From assembly GCA_041623895.1 (NCBI GenBank), contig JBFJVZ010000436.1, forward strand, positions 1 to 6,089: 6,089 nucleotides of DNA, in the 5' to 3' direction. The notes below the pieces were generated by a model. It searched no databases. It was not told the origin of the DNA and was given only the letters and a program-made list of their open reading frames with translations. The translations under genes and the position numbers were made by a program. The stretch comes from JBFJVZ01 sp041623895 (GTDB lineage: Bacteria > Planctomycetota > Planctomycetia > Pirellulales > Pirellulaceae). Numbering within the stretch: position 1 is the stretch's first letter; the number at the start of each line of letters is the position of its first letter. Shown here piece by piece: positions 1-6,089 of this stretch.

Positions 1-35
1 ACTCGCGATTGACTTGGCCTGGGCTAAGCAAACTG

Positions 36-52
36 CTGGGCCTTCGGCCCGG
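36..52. other. Short GC-rich hairpin beyond the operon end
   Basis: GGGCC (38-42) and GGCCC (46-50) form a perfect 5-bp stem with a 3-base loop. C36/G52 can extend it across a wobble or mismatch at 37/51. It follows the larger hairpin at 81-110 in the minus-strand direction and may be part of the same 3' processing or termination zone. The minus-strand sequence after it contains only a short TTT, so termination activity is uncertain. Confidence 0.3.
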
Positions 53-80
53 TCGCCGACTCCCTAAGCCGGACGCTCTC

Positions 81-110
81 CTTGTCCTGGCAATAAGGTG
101 CCGGGACAAG
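81..110 (-). terminator. Strong hairpin downstream of the minus-strand operon, candidate terminator
   Basis: Arms 81-92 and 99-110 pair over 12 positions around a 6-base loop. The only imperfect pair, 88/103, is a U-G wobble in plus-strand RNA and an A-C mismatch in minus-strand RNA. It begins 51 bases past the DUF1501 stop codon, where the operon transcript should end. No U-tract follows on either strand, so it is not a classic intrinsic terminator. It may instead stabilise the 3' end of the message or be a dispersed repeat. Confidence 0.35.
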
Positions 111-160
111 TCCTGGCCCACCGAAGATGCCACCTCAATGAGAGAATTCGGGGATTTTGC

Positions 161-1600
161 CTACGTCAAGATTTCTTTCACCACCTTGCCGTGCACGTCG
201 GTCAATCGCCGTTGGATACCGTTGTGATAGAAGGTCAATTGCTTGTGTCGCAGCCCCAACAGGTGCAAGATCGTCGCGTGGAAGTCGTGTGCCGACAGCA
301 CATTTTGCTCCGCCTTGAAGCCAAACTCGTCGGTGGCACCATAGCTGAAGCCGCGTTTGACTCCAGCTCCCGCCAGCCAGCAGGTAAAGCCATTGGGGTT
401 GTGGTCTCTGCCAAAAGTGCCTGCCTGGAACATCGGCATCCGGCCAAACTCGGTGGCAAAGACGACGAGTGTCGATTCCAACAGCCCGCGTTGCTTTAAG
501 TCTCTTAACAACCCCGCGACCGGTTGATCGAGAATCTGACCGTGTATGTCATATTGTTCTTTTAGCTTGCTGTGACCGTCCCAATTGATTCTGCCCCCAG
601 ACGCGTAAGCACCATTGAAGACTTGTACAAATCGCACGCCGCGTTCGATCAATCGGCGAGCGAGAATGCAGTTTCTGGCAAACGAGGCTTTGGTGTCGTT
701 TTCGCTATCAGCACCATACAGGCGCAGCGTACGATCACTTTCGTCCGCCAGCGCCGTGACTTCGGGAACGGAAAGCTGCATCCGCGCCGCCAGTTCATAG
801 CTGGAGATCCTCGCCGCCAACTGTTGATCACCCGGAAAACGCTGTTGATTTTGCGCTTCCAAGAATTGGAGTGCTTTTCGGGAGGCAACATCCGCCGCTG
901 GGGACAACGATGAAGGCCGATTCAGGTAGCGAATCGGTTTTGTCGTGCTCAAAGGGGTACCTTGAAAAGCCGCTGGCAGAAATCCATTGGCCCAATTGTT
1001 GGGTCCCGACTGTGGCATCCCGCGAGGATCTTCGATGGCGACAAAGGATGGCAGGTTTTGGTTTTCGCTGCCCAGGGCGTAATTGACCCATGAGCCCATA
1101 CTGGGGAAACCGTCGAAGGCAAACCCCGTGTTCATGACGTTCTCAGCGGGGCCATGAGTATTGGATTTGTTCGTCAATGAATGCAGAAAACAAATCTCGT
1201 CGGCCAGCTCGCCAATGTGGGGCAGTAAATCCGAGGTCATCTTTCCGCATTGTCCGCGGGGACGAAACGTCCATAGGGGAGCGGTAACATTTCCGTTCGG
1301 ACCTTGGAAGGAAATTAACCGCTCGTTGCCCGGCAGCGGCTTGCCATCCAGCCGCAGAAGTTCGGGTTTGTAATCGAACGTATCAACGTGGCTCAAAGCC
1401 CCGGAACAAAAAATCATAATGACACGCTGGGCCTGAGCAGAAAAATGCGGTTGGCGGAGCGCATAAGGGTCGGCCGCATCGATCTCGGCTGCGGCCGACT
1501 GTTCAGATAACATCGCCGCCAACGCAATGCTGGACAGCGAGCCAAGCGAATCGGTTAAGAAACGACGCCGGCTAGCTCGGCGGGTTCGGTGACCTCTCAT
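161..1600 (-). CDS. DUF1501 family protein, Tat-exported
   Basis: Secreted protein of 479 aa belonging to the DUF1501 family (related to the alkaline phosphatase/sulfatase fold); its reaction is unknown. Seen in the sequence: a twin-arginine signal with S10-R-R-R-F-L15 followed by a hydrophobic stretch to about residue 35 (ending in AAA-E). The body has family hallmarks: SHVDTFDYKP near 70-79, RGVRFVQVFNG near 320-330, WDGH at 340-343, ATEFGRMP near 382-389, GRDHNPNGFTCWLAGAGVKRG near 397-417, and the C-terminal block around HDFHATILHLLG (438-449) and LTDVHGKVVKEIL. The length is normal and both ends look intact; the stop is TAG. I chose the ATG at 1600 because it places the Tat motif near the N-terminus and overlaps the upstream stop as ATGA. 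A start at 1642 would add 14 residues inside the preceding gene. No Shine-Dalgarno is visible, consistent with translational coupling to the DUF1549/DUF1553 gene. Family assignment is firm; function is not known. Confidence 0.93.
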   Translation of the reverse strand: MRGHRTRRASRRRFLTDSLGSLSSIALAAMLSEQSAAAEIDAADPYALRQPHFSAQAQRVIMIFCSGALSHVDTFDYKPELLRLDGKPLPGNERLISFQGPNGNVTAPLWTFRPRGQCGKMTSDLLPHIGELADEICFLHSLTNKSNTHGPAENVMNTGFAFDGFPSMGSWVNYALGSENQNLPSFVAIEDPRGMPQSGPNNWANGFLPAAFQGTPLSTTKPIRYLNRPSSLSPAADVASRKALQFLEAQNQQRFPGDQQLAARISSYELAARMQLSVPEVTALADESDRTLRLYGADSENDTKASFARNCILARRLIERGVRFVQVFNGAYASGGRINWDGHSKLKEQYDIHGQILDQPVAGLLRDLKQRGLLESTLVVFATEFGRMPMFQAGTFGRDHNPNGFTCWLAGAGVKRGFSYGATDEFGFKAEQNVLSAHDFHATILHLLGLRHKQLTFYHNGIQRRLTDVHGKVVKEILT

Positions 1601-4398
1601 TGGATATACAGAAACTCGCTGGTATTGAACAGAACCCGGCACAATTGCTGCAATCCGTACTCGTTGACCAAAGGAAGAACGGCTTTCAGTTCTGCCGGCC
1701 TTGGCGAGCGCGAGTAGGCAAATTGATAGGCAGCGTCGATTTGCGCCTTCACATCGTCACCGTGTTCTTGCTTGATTCTGTCGGCAAAAAATTCGGCCTG
1801 CCGATACACAAACGGACTATTCATCAGGCTCAACGACTGAATCGGTGTGACCGAACGAGTACGCTTGGGTTTCATTTGACCGGCATCCGGGCAATCGAAG
1901 GCGCCAAAAATGTCGACTGCCTGCATGCGAATTTTGTGGGCGTAGATCATTCGCCGCCAACCGTTTTCGTCAAAGGTCTCAATCGGGGTGTAATCCGACA
2001 AACCACCTCGCTGGCGAAAAAGATCGAATCCGGGACCACCCATTTTCCGATTCAACTTACCGCTTACGAAAAGTATCGAATCGCGAATTCCCTCGGCTTC
2101 CAATCGTCGCGGCGGAAACCGCCACAGCAGCCTGGTATCCGCATCGACGGCGATGCAGTCGGCTTGTGGGCGACTTGATTGGCGAAACGTCATTGATGTT
2201 ACGATCATGCGGTGCAAGCGTTTCAGTGACCACCCGTTGCCCGCGAAGTCCTTCGCCAACCAATCCAACAATAGCGGATGTGACGGTGGCGATCCCATCT
2301 TGCCGAAATCAGATGGACTGTCGACCAATCCGCGACCAAAGTGATGTTGCCAAACTCGATTAACGGCCACCCGAGCCGTTAACGGATGTCTTGGGTCGGT
2401 CAGATGCCTGGCCAGTGCCAATCGCCGCGCTTTTTCGTCTTGCTTCCTCCGGTACTCCATTTTCCCTAGCACCAAAGGGATTGCCGGTTCCAGCTGCTGT
2501 GTCCGCTGCATCGGATCGCCGCGTCGCAAGAGCCAGGTTTGCGCGGGCGATTCGTCAAAGCGCGCGGCATAAACTTGTGGGCCTGCTGACAAACGCGACA
2601 GTTCGGCTTGGGCTGCCCGCAGTTGGCCATTCGCATCGACGATTTCCCGGACGGCATCTGCAGAGAGCCCATCGATCGAGACATTTTCGGCTGGCCGCAC
2701 ATCATCCACTCGCGGCATTCGCCTGGTTGTGTCGGCGACACTGATCCACTTCCCGGCCGTGGCCTGGACTTCGATTTTGTAATCAACCGGAACAGACGAT
2801 CCGCGGTCCCAAACGATCCGATCGATCGTCACCGCGTCGGCAAAGTCGACTTGAATCCAAGCTGGCCCGGCGTTTGTAGCGACCCAAGGGAATGCCTGTC
2901 GGCGATCACTGGAACCATCGACCAGATTGTCAAAGTGACGCGTCTGATTGGCGAGCGCAAAGCTGGACGCCGACGGTTGAGCGGCGGCGGACGCGAGTGC
3001 AACATTCCGCGACTCGGCGGTTTCGCTGGCTGCGGACCAGGCCTGCAACTCGTACAGCGAAGCGGCGGCGTTCGTGTTGGTCGCGTCGATGGTCATCCGA
3101 ACCGCCGTAGCCTCGACGGCTTCGAAAGACTCGGTTTGCAGATCAGTGACGGGTGGCAACAAATGATGCTTCTGTTGCAGAGATTGCACCAAAGCCACCG
3201 CGGAATGGACCTTTTTTCTTGCCTCGGGCAGTTTTGCGTTCCAGCGATCGTTTTCTTCCCCGCGCCAACGCCTGTCGCCGTAGGTCAATCCAGCAAAAAT
3301 AGCTTGCATCGAGTAGTAATCACGCTGCAGAATCGGATCGAACTTGTGGTTGTGACATCGCGCGCAGCCAACGGTCAAACCAAAAAGCGCTTGGCTCACG
3401 GTTCGAATGACTTCATCTAACTCGTCCTGCCGCGCCTGCCGCATCGCTTCTTCATCGCGACCAATTTGGCCGGGCAAATTCGCGGGCCCGGCGACGAGAA
3501 ATCCCAACGCGGCATCCTGGCCGACGGTGTCGCCGGCAATTTGCTCAAACACGAATTGATCGTACGGCTTGTCTTCGTTCAAGGATCCGATCACCCAATC
3601 CCGATACGGCCATGCGTTGGGCCGCGCCAGGTTCGTTTCGAAGCCGACCGTTTCGGCCCAGCGAATGACATCCAACCAGTGTTGAGCCCAGCGTTCACCG
3701 TAGCCCGGTGAATCCAAAAGCTGGTCGACGAACCGGATGTATTCATCATCAAACGATTCGCTGCCTGCGATTTGGGCAACCCGCTGTGGTGAAGGCGGCA
3801 GCCCGGTCAAAACAAGCGAAACACGTCGAATCAACGTGACTGAATCCGCCGGCATTGCCAGCTTCATGCCATGTTCGGCCAATCGCGCAAGCACAAAGCG
3901 ATCGATTGGATTCGTGATCGAGTCGGGTGCGTGCGGCGGAGGAACAAGGTTTGGGGGTTGGAAGGACCAGTGATCCGTCGTAACGCTGTCGCCATCCAAC
4001 TCCATTTGTCCCGGCCAATCCGCTCCCTGCTGAATCCATCGTGAAAGCGTCACAATCTGGGCGTCCGTCAACGGTCTTCCTTGGGGTGGCATTCGAAAGT
4101 CCGCCTGATCACCCCGTACGGCCTGAATCAGCAGACTTTCCTTGGGCTTGCCGGGGACAAGAATCCTCGATCCTCGCTCACCGACTCGCAGCAAACTGGC
4201 GCGGTCGTCCAAGCGCAGCCCGGCCTCCTGCTCTTCTTGGCCGTGGCAATCTAGACAATGCGCGGACAAGATGGGATGCACATCTGCTTGAAAATCGATG
4301 CTTTCGTCCGCATCGACGCGCGACGCCCCCACACTGACTGCGCACAGGAGAGCCGGTAGAATCAAGCGGATCATTGCGGCGGCAAGACGGCTTGTCAC
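1597..4398 (-). CDS. Planctomycete cytochrome c / DUF1549 / DUF1553 protein with discoidin-like insert
   Basis: Secreted putative c-type haem protein, 933 aa, of the PSCyt1-PSCyt2-PSD1 architecture abundant in planctomycetes; its biochemical role is not established. The N-terminus is a Sec-type signal peptide (hydrophobic core about 12-25, cleavage probably near VDA-DES). PSCyt1 covers about 33-130 with haem motif C48-L-D-C-H52 and a later FRMPP (101-105) whose Met is a possible axial ligand. DUF1549 covers about 163-372, including the block GYGERWAQHWLDVIRWAET and a second CxxCH at 345-349 followed by NHKFDP. Residues about 425-560 resemble an F5/8 type C (discoidin) domain (LVDG, GPAWIQVDFADAVTIDRIVW). 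A short helical, possibly coiled-coil stretch lies near 582-604. DUF1553 covers about 660-930, with AVNRVWQHHFGRGLV, RTRSVTPIQSLSLMNSPF and terminal LFNTSEFLYIQ. The start is GTG at 4398; an ATG at 4374 (925 aa) would also leave a usable signal peptide, and neither has a clear ribosome site. It is first in an operon with the DUF1501 gene. Confidence 0.93.
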   Translation of the reverse strand: MTSRLAAAMIRLILPALLCAVSVGASRVDADESIDFQADVHPILSAHCLDCHGQEEQEAGLRLDDRASLLRVGERGSRILVPGKPKESLLIQAVRGDQADFRMPPQGRPLTDAQIVTLSRWIQQGADWPGQMELDGDSVTTDHWSFQPPNLVPPPHAPDSITNPIDRFVLARLAEHGMKLAMPADSVTLIRRVSLVLTGLPPSPQRVAQIAGSESFDDEYIRFVDQLLDSPGYGERWAQHWLDVIRWAETVGFETNLARPNAWPYRDWVIGSLNEDKPYDQFVFEQIAGDTVGQDAALGFLVAGPANLPGQIGRDEEAMRQARQDELDEVIRTVSQALFGLTVGCARCHNHKFDPILQRDYYSMQAIFAGLTYGDRRWRGEENDRWNAKLPEARKKVHSAVALVQSLQQKHHLLPPVTDLQTESFEAVEATAVRMTIDATNTNAAASLYELQAWSAASETAESRNVALASAAAQPSASSFALANQTRHFDNLVDGSSDRRQAFPWVATNAGPAWIQVDFADAVTIDRIVWDRGSSVPVDYKIEVQATAGKWISVADTTRRMPRVDDVRPAENVSIDGLSADAVREIVDANGQLRAAQAELSRLSAGPQVYAARFDESPAQTWLLRRGDPMQRTQQLEPAIPLVLGKMEYRRKQDEKARRLALARHLTDPRHPLTARVAVNRVWQHHFGRGLVDSPSDFGKMGSPPSHPLLLDWLAKDFAGNGWSLKRLHRMIVTSMTFRQSSRPQADCIAVDADTRLLWRFPPRRLEAEGIRDSILFVSGKLNRKMGGPGFDLFRQRGGLSDYTPIETFDENGWRRMIYAHKIRMQAVDIFGAFDCPDAGQMKPKRTRSVTPIQSLSLMNSPFVYRQAEFFADRIKQEHGDDVKAQIDAAYQFAYSRSPRPAELKAVLPLVNEYGLQQLCRVLFNTSEFLYIQ

Positions 4399-4549
4399 TT
4401 ACCTGTGTACCAATTTTTTGGGCGTCACGGAACTGAAAGCGGCGACCTTTGCCGGACTTTGGGGAGCTGATCCTACCATGCAGCCATCACTATGGAATAA
4501 AGGACTCCATTTTGCAACAGAATTGGCGTCTGAGACTTCAGTTGTAGCA

Positions 4550-4577
4550 TTCACGATACGGTCAATGTTTCTATGAT
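4550..4577 (+). promoter_or_regulatory. Candidate sigma70-type promoter for the EIIA-SLC4 gene
   Basis: TTCACG (4550-4555) and TATGAT (4572-4577) are separated by 16 bases and match the -35 and -10 consensus at 4 and 5 of 6 positions. This would leave a 5' leader of roughly 150 bases. The match is by eye, and planctomycete promoters are poorly characterised, so this is a weak call. Confidence 0.22.
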
Positions 4578-4648
4578 GTAGCGGCACGCAAACAGATGTG
4601 AGAAATTGGGAGTACAAGGCTTCCGCCACGCCGATCATGCCTGTCCGT

Positions 4649-4676
4649 TCGGCTCGGCGGGAGCCTCGCCCTCCCA
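4649..4676. repeat. GC-rich nested palindrome, probable dispersed planctomycete repeat
   Basis: The segment can fold in alternative ways: GGCTC (4651-4655) pairs with GAGCC (4661-4665) around a 5-base loop, GGCG (4656-4659) with CGCC (4667-4670), and GGGAG (4659-4663) with CTCCC (4671-4675) around a 7-base loop. When translated on the minus strand it reads GGRGSRRAE, a string I recall from many spurious planctomycete small proteins. That suggests a dispersed, REP-like extragenic element. Only one copy lies in this window, so repetitiveness is from memory, not shown here. Confidence 0.45.
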
Positions 4677-4717
4677 TCAAAGGTGACACAACACGAGCCG
4701 TTGCGAGCAGGTCAATC

Positions 4718-4723
4718 GAAGGA
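4718..4723 (+). promoter_or_regulatory. Ribosome binding site deciding the GTG start of the EIIA-SLC4 gene
   Basis: GAAGGA sits 10 bases before GTG 4734. The reading frame is closed by TGA at 4728-4730, so this is the only sensible pairing of ribosome site and first start codon. The other two gene starts in the window lack a comparable site. Confidence 0.5.
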
Positions 4724-4733
4724 ATCGTGAACT

Positions 4734-6089
4734 GTGAAGTTGATTTTTCAAGCTCTCTCTGAAGGCAGCTGCCTGCTGAATCTCGATGCGCGGAGCATGG
4801 AGGAAATCGTACGCGCGTCGGTGGAATTCCTGGTGCAAACCGGGCGGCTGCCTGAGAATCAGCGCGAACAGGTGATCAATGGCGTGTTGGAGCGTGAGCG
4901 ACTGGTGCCGACTGCGATCGGCCATGCTTGTGCTGTCCCGCATTTTTACGAGGACTCCATCCGCGAACCGGCGATGGTGTTTGTGCGGCTAAAGAACGCG
5001 GCGAATCTGGGTGCGCCCGATGGGATTGCCACCCGCTACATCTTTATGCTCATCGGCTCGACCGACGAGACCACCCGGCATTTGGATACGTTGTCTTCGA
5101 TTGCCCGACTGATGTCGGACAATGTTTTTCACTTCGAGACAACATACGCCAAGAACCAACAAGACGTATTGGACGCGCTGGAGCGGCACGTCAACCGCAA
5201 TATTTTGGCGACACCGCCACGACCGCGTGAGGTCAGCGAAAGTTTGCGCACCGAGCCAAGTCTTCTGGCGGGCATCAAAGCCGACATCGGCCGCCGGATG
5301 CCTCACTTCGTGTCCGACTTCACAGATGGGCTGCGTGCAAAATGTCTGGCCACGATCGTGTTCATGTTTTTTGCCTGTCTCGCGCCGGCGGTCACGTTTG
5401 GTGGTTTGATGGGTGAAGAAACCAATGGTCTGATCGGGGCTCCGGAAATGCTGTTGTCGACGGCAGTCTGCGGATTGATATATGCGCTGGTGGCCGGACA
5501 ACCGTTGATCATCTTGGGCGGCATCGGGCCGCTACTGATCTTCACAATCATCCTTTACGAACTCTGCCAGGACATGAATCTGGGCGACCAATTTCTGGGC
5601 GTCTACGGCTGGGTGGGACTTTGGACTGCACTAATGACGGTCTTGTTGGCCGTGACCAACGCCAGCAACCTGATGAAGTACTTCACCAGGTTTACCGATG
5701 AGATTTTTTCCGCATTGATGTCGTTGATCTTTATTTACAAAGCAGTCGAGGGCATTGTCGAAACGTTTCAAGAAACCGGCGGTGCGGCGGATGGGTCATC
5801 TGTCAAAGCACTTTTGGCTTTGGTGCTGGCGGTGGGCACGTTTTACATCGCCATGACGTTGGCTCGCTTTCGCAGCAGCCACTATCTGTTCCCGTGGATG
5901 CGTGAGTTTCTTGCAGATTTCGGTCCCTCGATTGCCTTGGGAGTCATGATTGCGGTCGCCTGGTGGATAGGTGATGCCAGCACGCTGGAGACGTTGGAAG
6001 CAGGTGATGCCACCGCCCCTGCTGGACGATCGTCGTGGCTGGTCGATCTGGCAAGTGTGCCTTTGTGGGTCAAATTCGCTGCGATCGGA
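4734..6089 (+). CDS. PTS EIIA domain fused to SLC4-family bicarbonate/anion transporter (3' truncated by window)
   Basis: Inner-membrane transporter, probably for bicarbonate or a related anion; 452 codons are present and the frame is open at the right edge. Residues 1-155 are a PTS EIIA type-2 (fructose/Ntr-like) domain: ERERLVPTAIG, then A67-V-P-H70 with the expected phosphohistidine, MVFVRL, and HLDTLSSIARLMSD. Residues about 187-199 match the SLC4 pre-membrane motif (RRMPHFVSDFTDG). Membrane spans: TM1 about 203-224 (with PAVTFGGLMGE), TM2 237-255 (LLSTAVCGLIYAL), TM3 256-275 (GQPLIILGGIGPLLIF), TM4 286-309, TM5 about 322-345 (YFTRFTDEIFSALMSLIFIY), TM6 357-377, TM7 393-413 (DFGPSIALGVMIAV). 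SLC4 proteins have 14 spans, so TM8-14 lie beyond the window. An in-frame TGA at 4728 leaves GTG 4734 as the first start, with GAAGGA 10 bases upstream; a start farther in (ATG 4797) would cut into the EIIA domain. The family call is strong; substrate and ion coupling are open. By recollection, TM4-5 wording is nearer to Na+-coupled SLC4 members than to AE1. Confidence 0.9.
   Translation, partial: MKLIFQALSEGSCLLNLDARSMEEIVRASVEFLVQTGRLPENQREQVINGVLERERLVPTAIGHACAVPHFYEDSIREPAMVFVRLKNAANLGAPDGIATRYIFMLIGSTDETTRHLDTLSSIARLMSDNVFHFETTYAKNQQDVLDALERHVNRNILATPPRPREVSESLRTEPSLLAGIKADIGRRMPHFVSDFTDGLRAKCLATIVFMFFACLAPAVTFGGLMGEETNGLIGAPEMLLSTAVCGLIYALVAGQPLIILGGIGPLLIFTIILYELCQDMNLGDQFLGVYGWVGLWTALMTVLLAVTNASNLMKYFTRFTDEIFSALMSLIFIYKAVEGIVETFQETGGAADGSSVKALLALVLAVGTFYIAMTLARFRSSHYLFPWMREFLADFGPSIALGVMIAVAWWIGDASTLETLEAGDATAPAGRSSWLVDLASVPLWVKFAAIG

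Larger units (their letters stand above)
4399..4733. other. Divergent intergenic region, 335 bases, no gene
   Basis: This gap separates the two divergent starts and must carry the control signals for both directions. No frame in it shows a recognisable protein. Its left two thirds are less GC-rich than the genes, as expected for a promoter region. Its right third holds a GC-rich palindromic segment (listed separately), then the ribosome site of the plus-strand gene. No riboswitch, tRNA or small RNA was recognised. Confidence 0.6.

Noticed and set aside
9..499. Two overlapping plus-strand open frames at the left end
   Set aside because: They overlap the hairpin zone and the conserved 3' end of the DUF1501 gene. 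Neither has a ribosome site or recognisable sequence.
1601..1642. Upstream ATG at 1642 as the DUF1501 start
   Set aside because: It would place 14 extra residues before the Tat signal and overlap the upstream gene by 46 bases. The ATGA overlap at 1597-1600 is the better start.
1600..2178. Plus-strand open frame of 192 codons
   Set aside because: It is antisense to the conserved DUF1553 C-terminus, whose protein motifs are unmistakable; the plus-strand translation shows no domain.
2608..3420. Plus-strand open frame of 270 codons
   Set aside because: It lies wholly antisense to the DUF1549/DUF1553 gene, across its discoidin-like and DUF1549 regions. Its translation is rich in Arg, Gly and Pro without a family motif.
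4489..4517. Possible minus-strand promoter TTGCAA - 17 bases - CATAGT
   Set aside because: Each box matches only 4 of 6 consensus positions, which is expected by chance in an AT-richer stretch of this length.
4399..4689. Minus-strand open frame of 96 codons upstream of the cytochrome gene
   Set aside because: It begins in the palindromic repeat (GGRGSRRAE reading) and runs through the promoter region. It has no domain and ends just before the real gene, so it is probably spurious.
4734..5200. Reading the N-terminal part as a stand-alone PTS EIIA protein with a separate transporter gene
   Set aside because: The frame continues without a stop or new start signal from the EIIA domain through the pre-membrane SLC4 motif into TM1-TM7, so it is a single fused protein.
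4989..5501. Minus-strand open frame of 170 codons
   Set aside because: It is antisense to the EIIA-SLC4 gene, whose frame carries conserved family motifs throughout. The antisense translation is His/Gln/Arg-rich with no recognisable domain.

Overview
The window looks like a planctomycete chromosome segment, probably a Pirellula/Rhodopirellula-type member of the Pirellulales. The main evidence is an operon pairing a Planctomycete-type cytochrome c / DUF1549 / DUF1553 protein with a Tat-exported DUF1501 protein, a gene pair that is expanded in that phylum. Base composition is moderately GC-rich. The lineage is inferred from gene content and memory of these families; no search was run.

Layout. 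Positions 1-160 carry no convincing gene but hold two hairpins just beyond the end of the minus-strand operon. Positions 161-1600 (minus) encode a DUF1501 protein of 479 aa. Positions 1597-4398 (minus) encode the upstream partner, a 933-aa secreted protein with, in order, a haem-binding PSCyt1 domain, DUF1549 (second CxxCH), a discoidin-like (F5/8 type C) module and DUF1553. The two genes share a 4-base ATGA overlap and are almost certainly one operon. Positions 4399-4733 are a 335-base divergent intergenic region with a weak candidate promoter and a GC-rich palindromic segment of a kind dispersed in planctomycete genomes. From 4734 to the right edge (plus) runs an open, unfinished gene that is the most interesting item here: a PTS EIIA-type domain fused to the first half of an SLC4-family (band 3 / Na+-bicarbonate cotransporter) membrane domain.

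How the parts work together. The minus-strand pair probably acts outside the cytoplasmic membrane as a haem protein plus an alkaline-phosphatase-fold-like partner of unknown biochemical role. The divergent gene is a separate unit, probably a bicarbonate/anion transporter whose cytosolic domain keeps the phosphorylatable EIIA histidine. The cytoplasmic domain of eukaryotic band 3 is known to have an EIIA-like fold, so this gene shows the same domain order in a bacterium, with the ancestral active-site histidine apparently intact.
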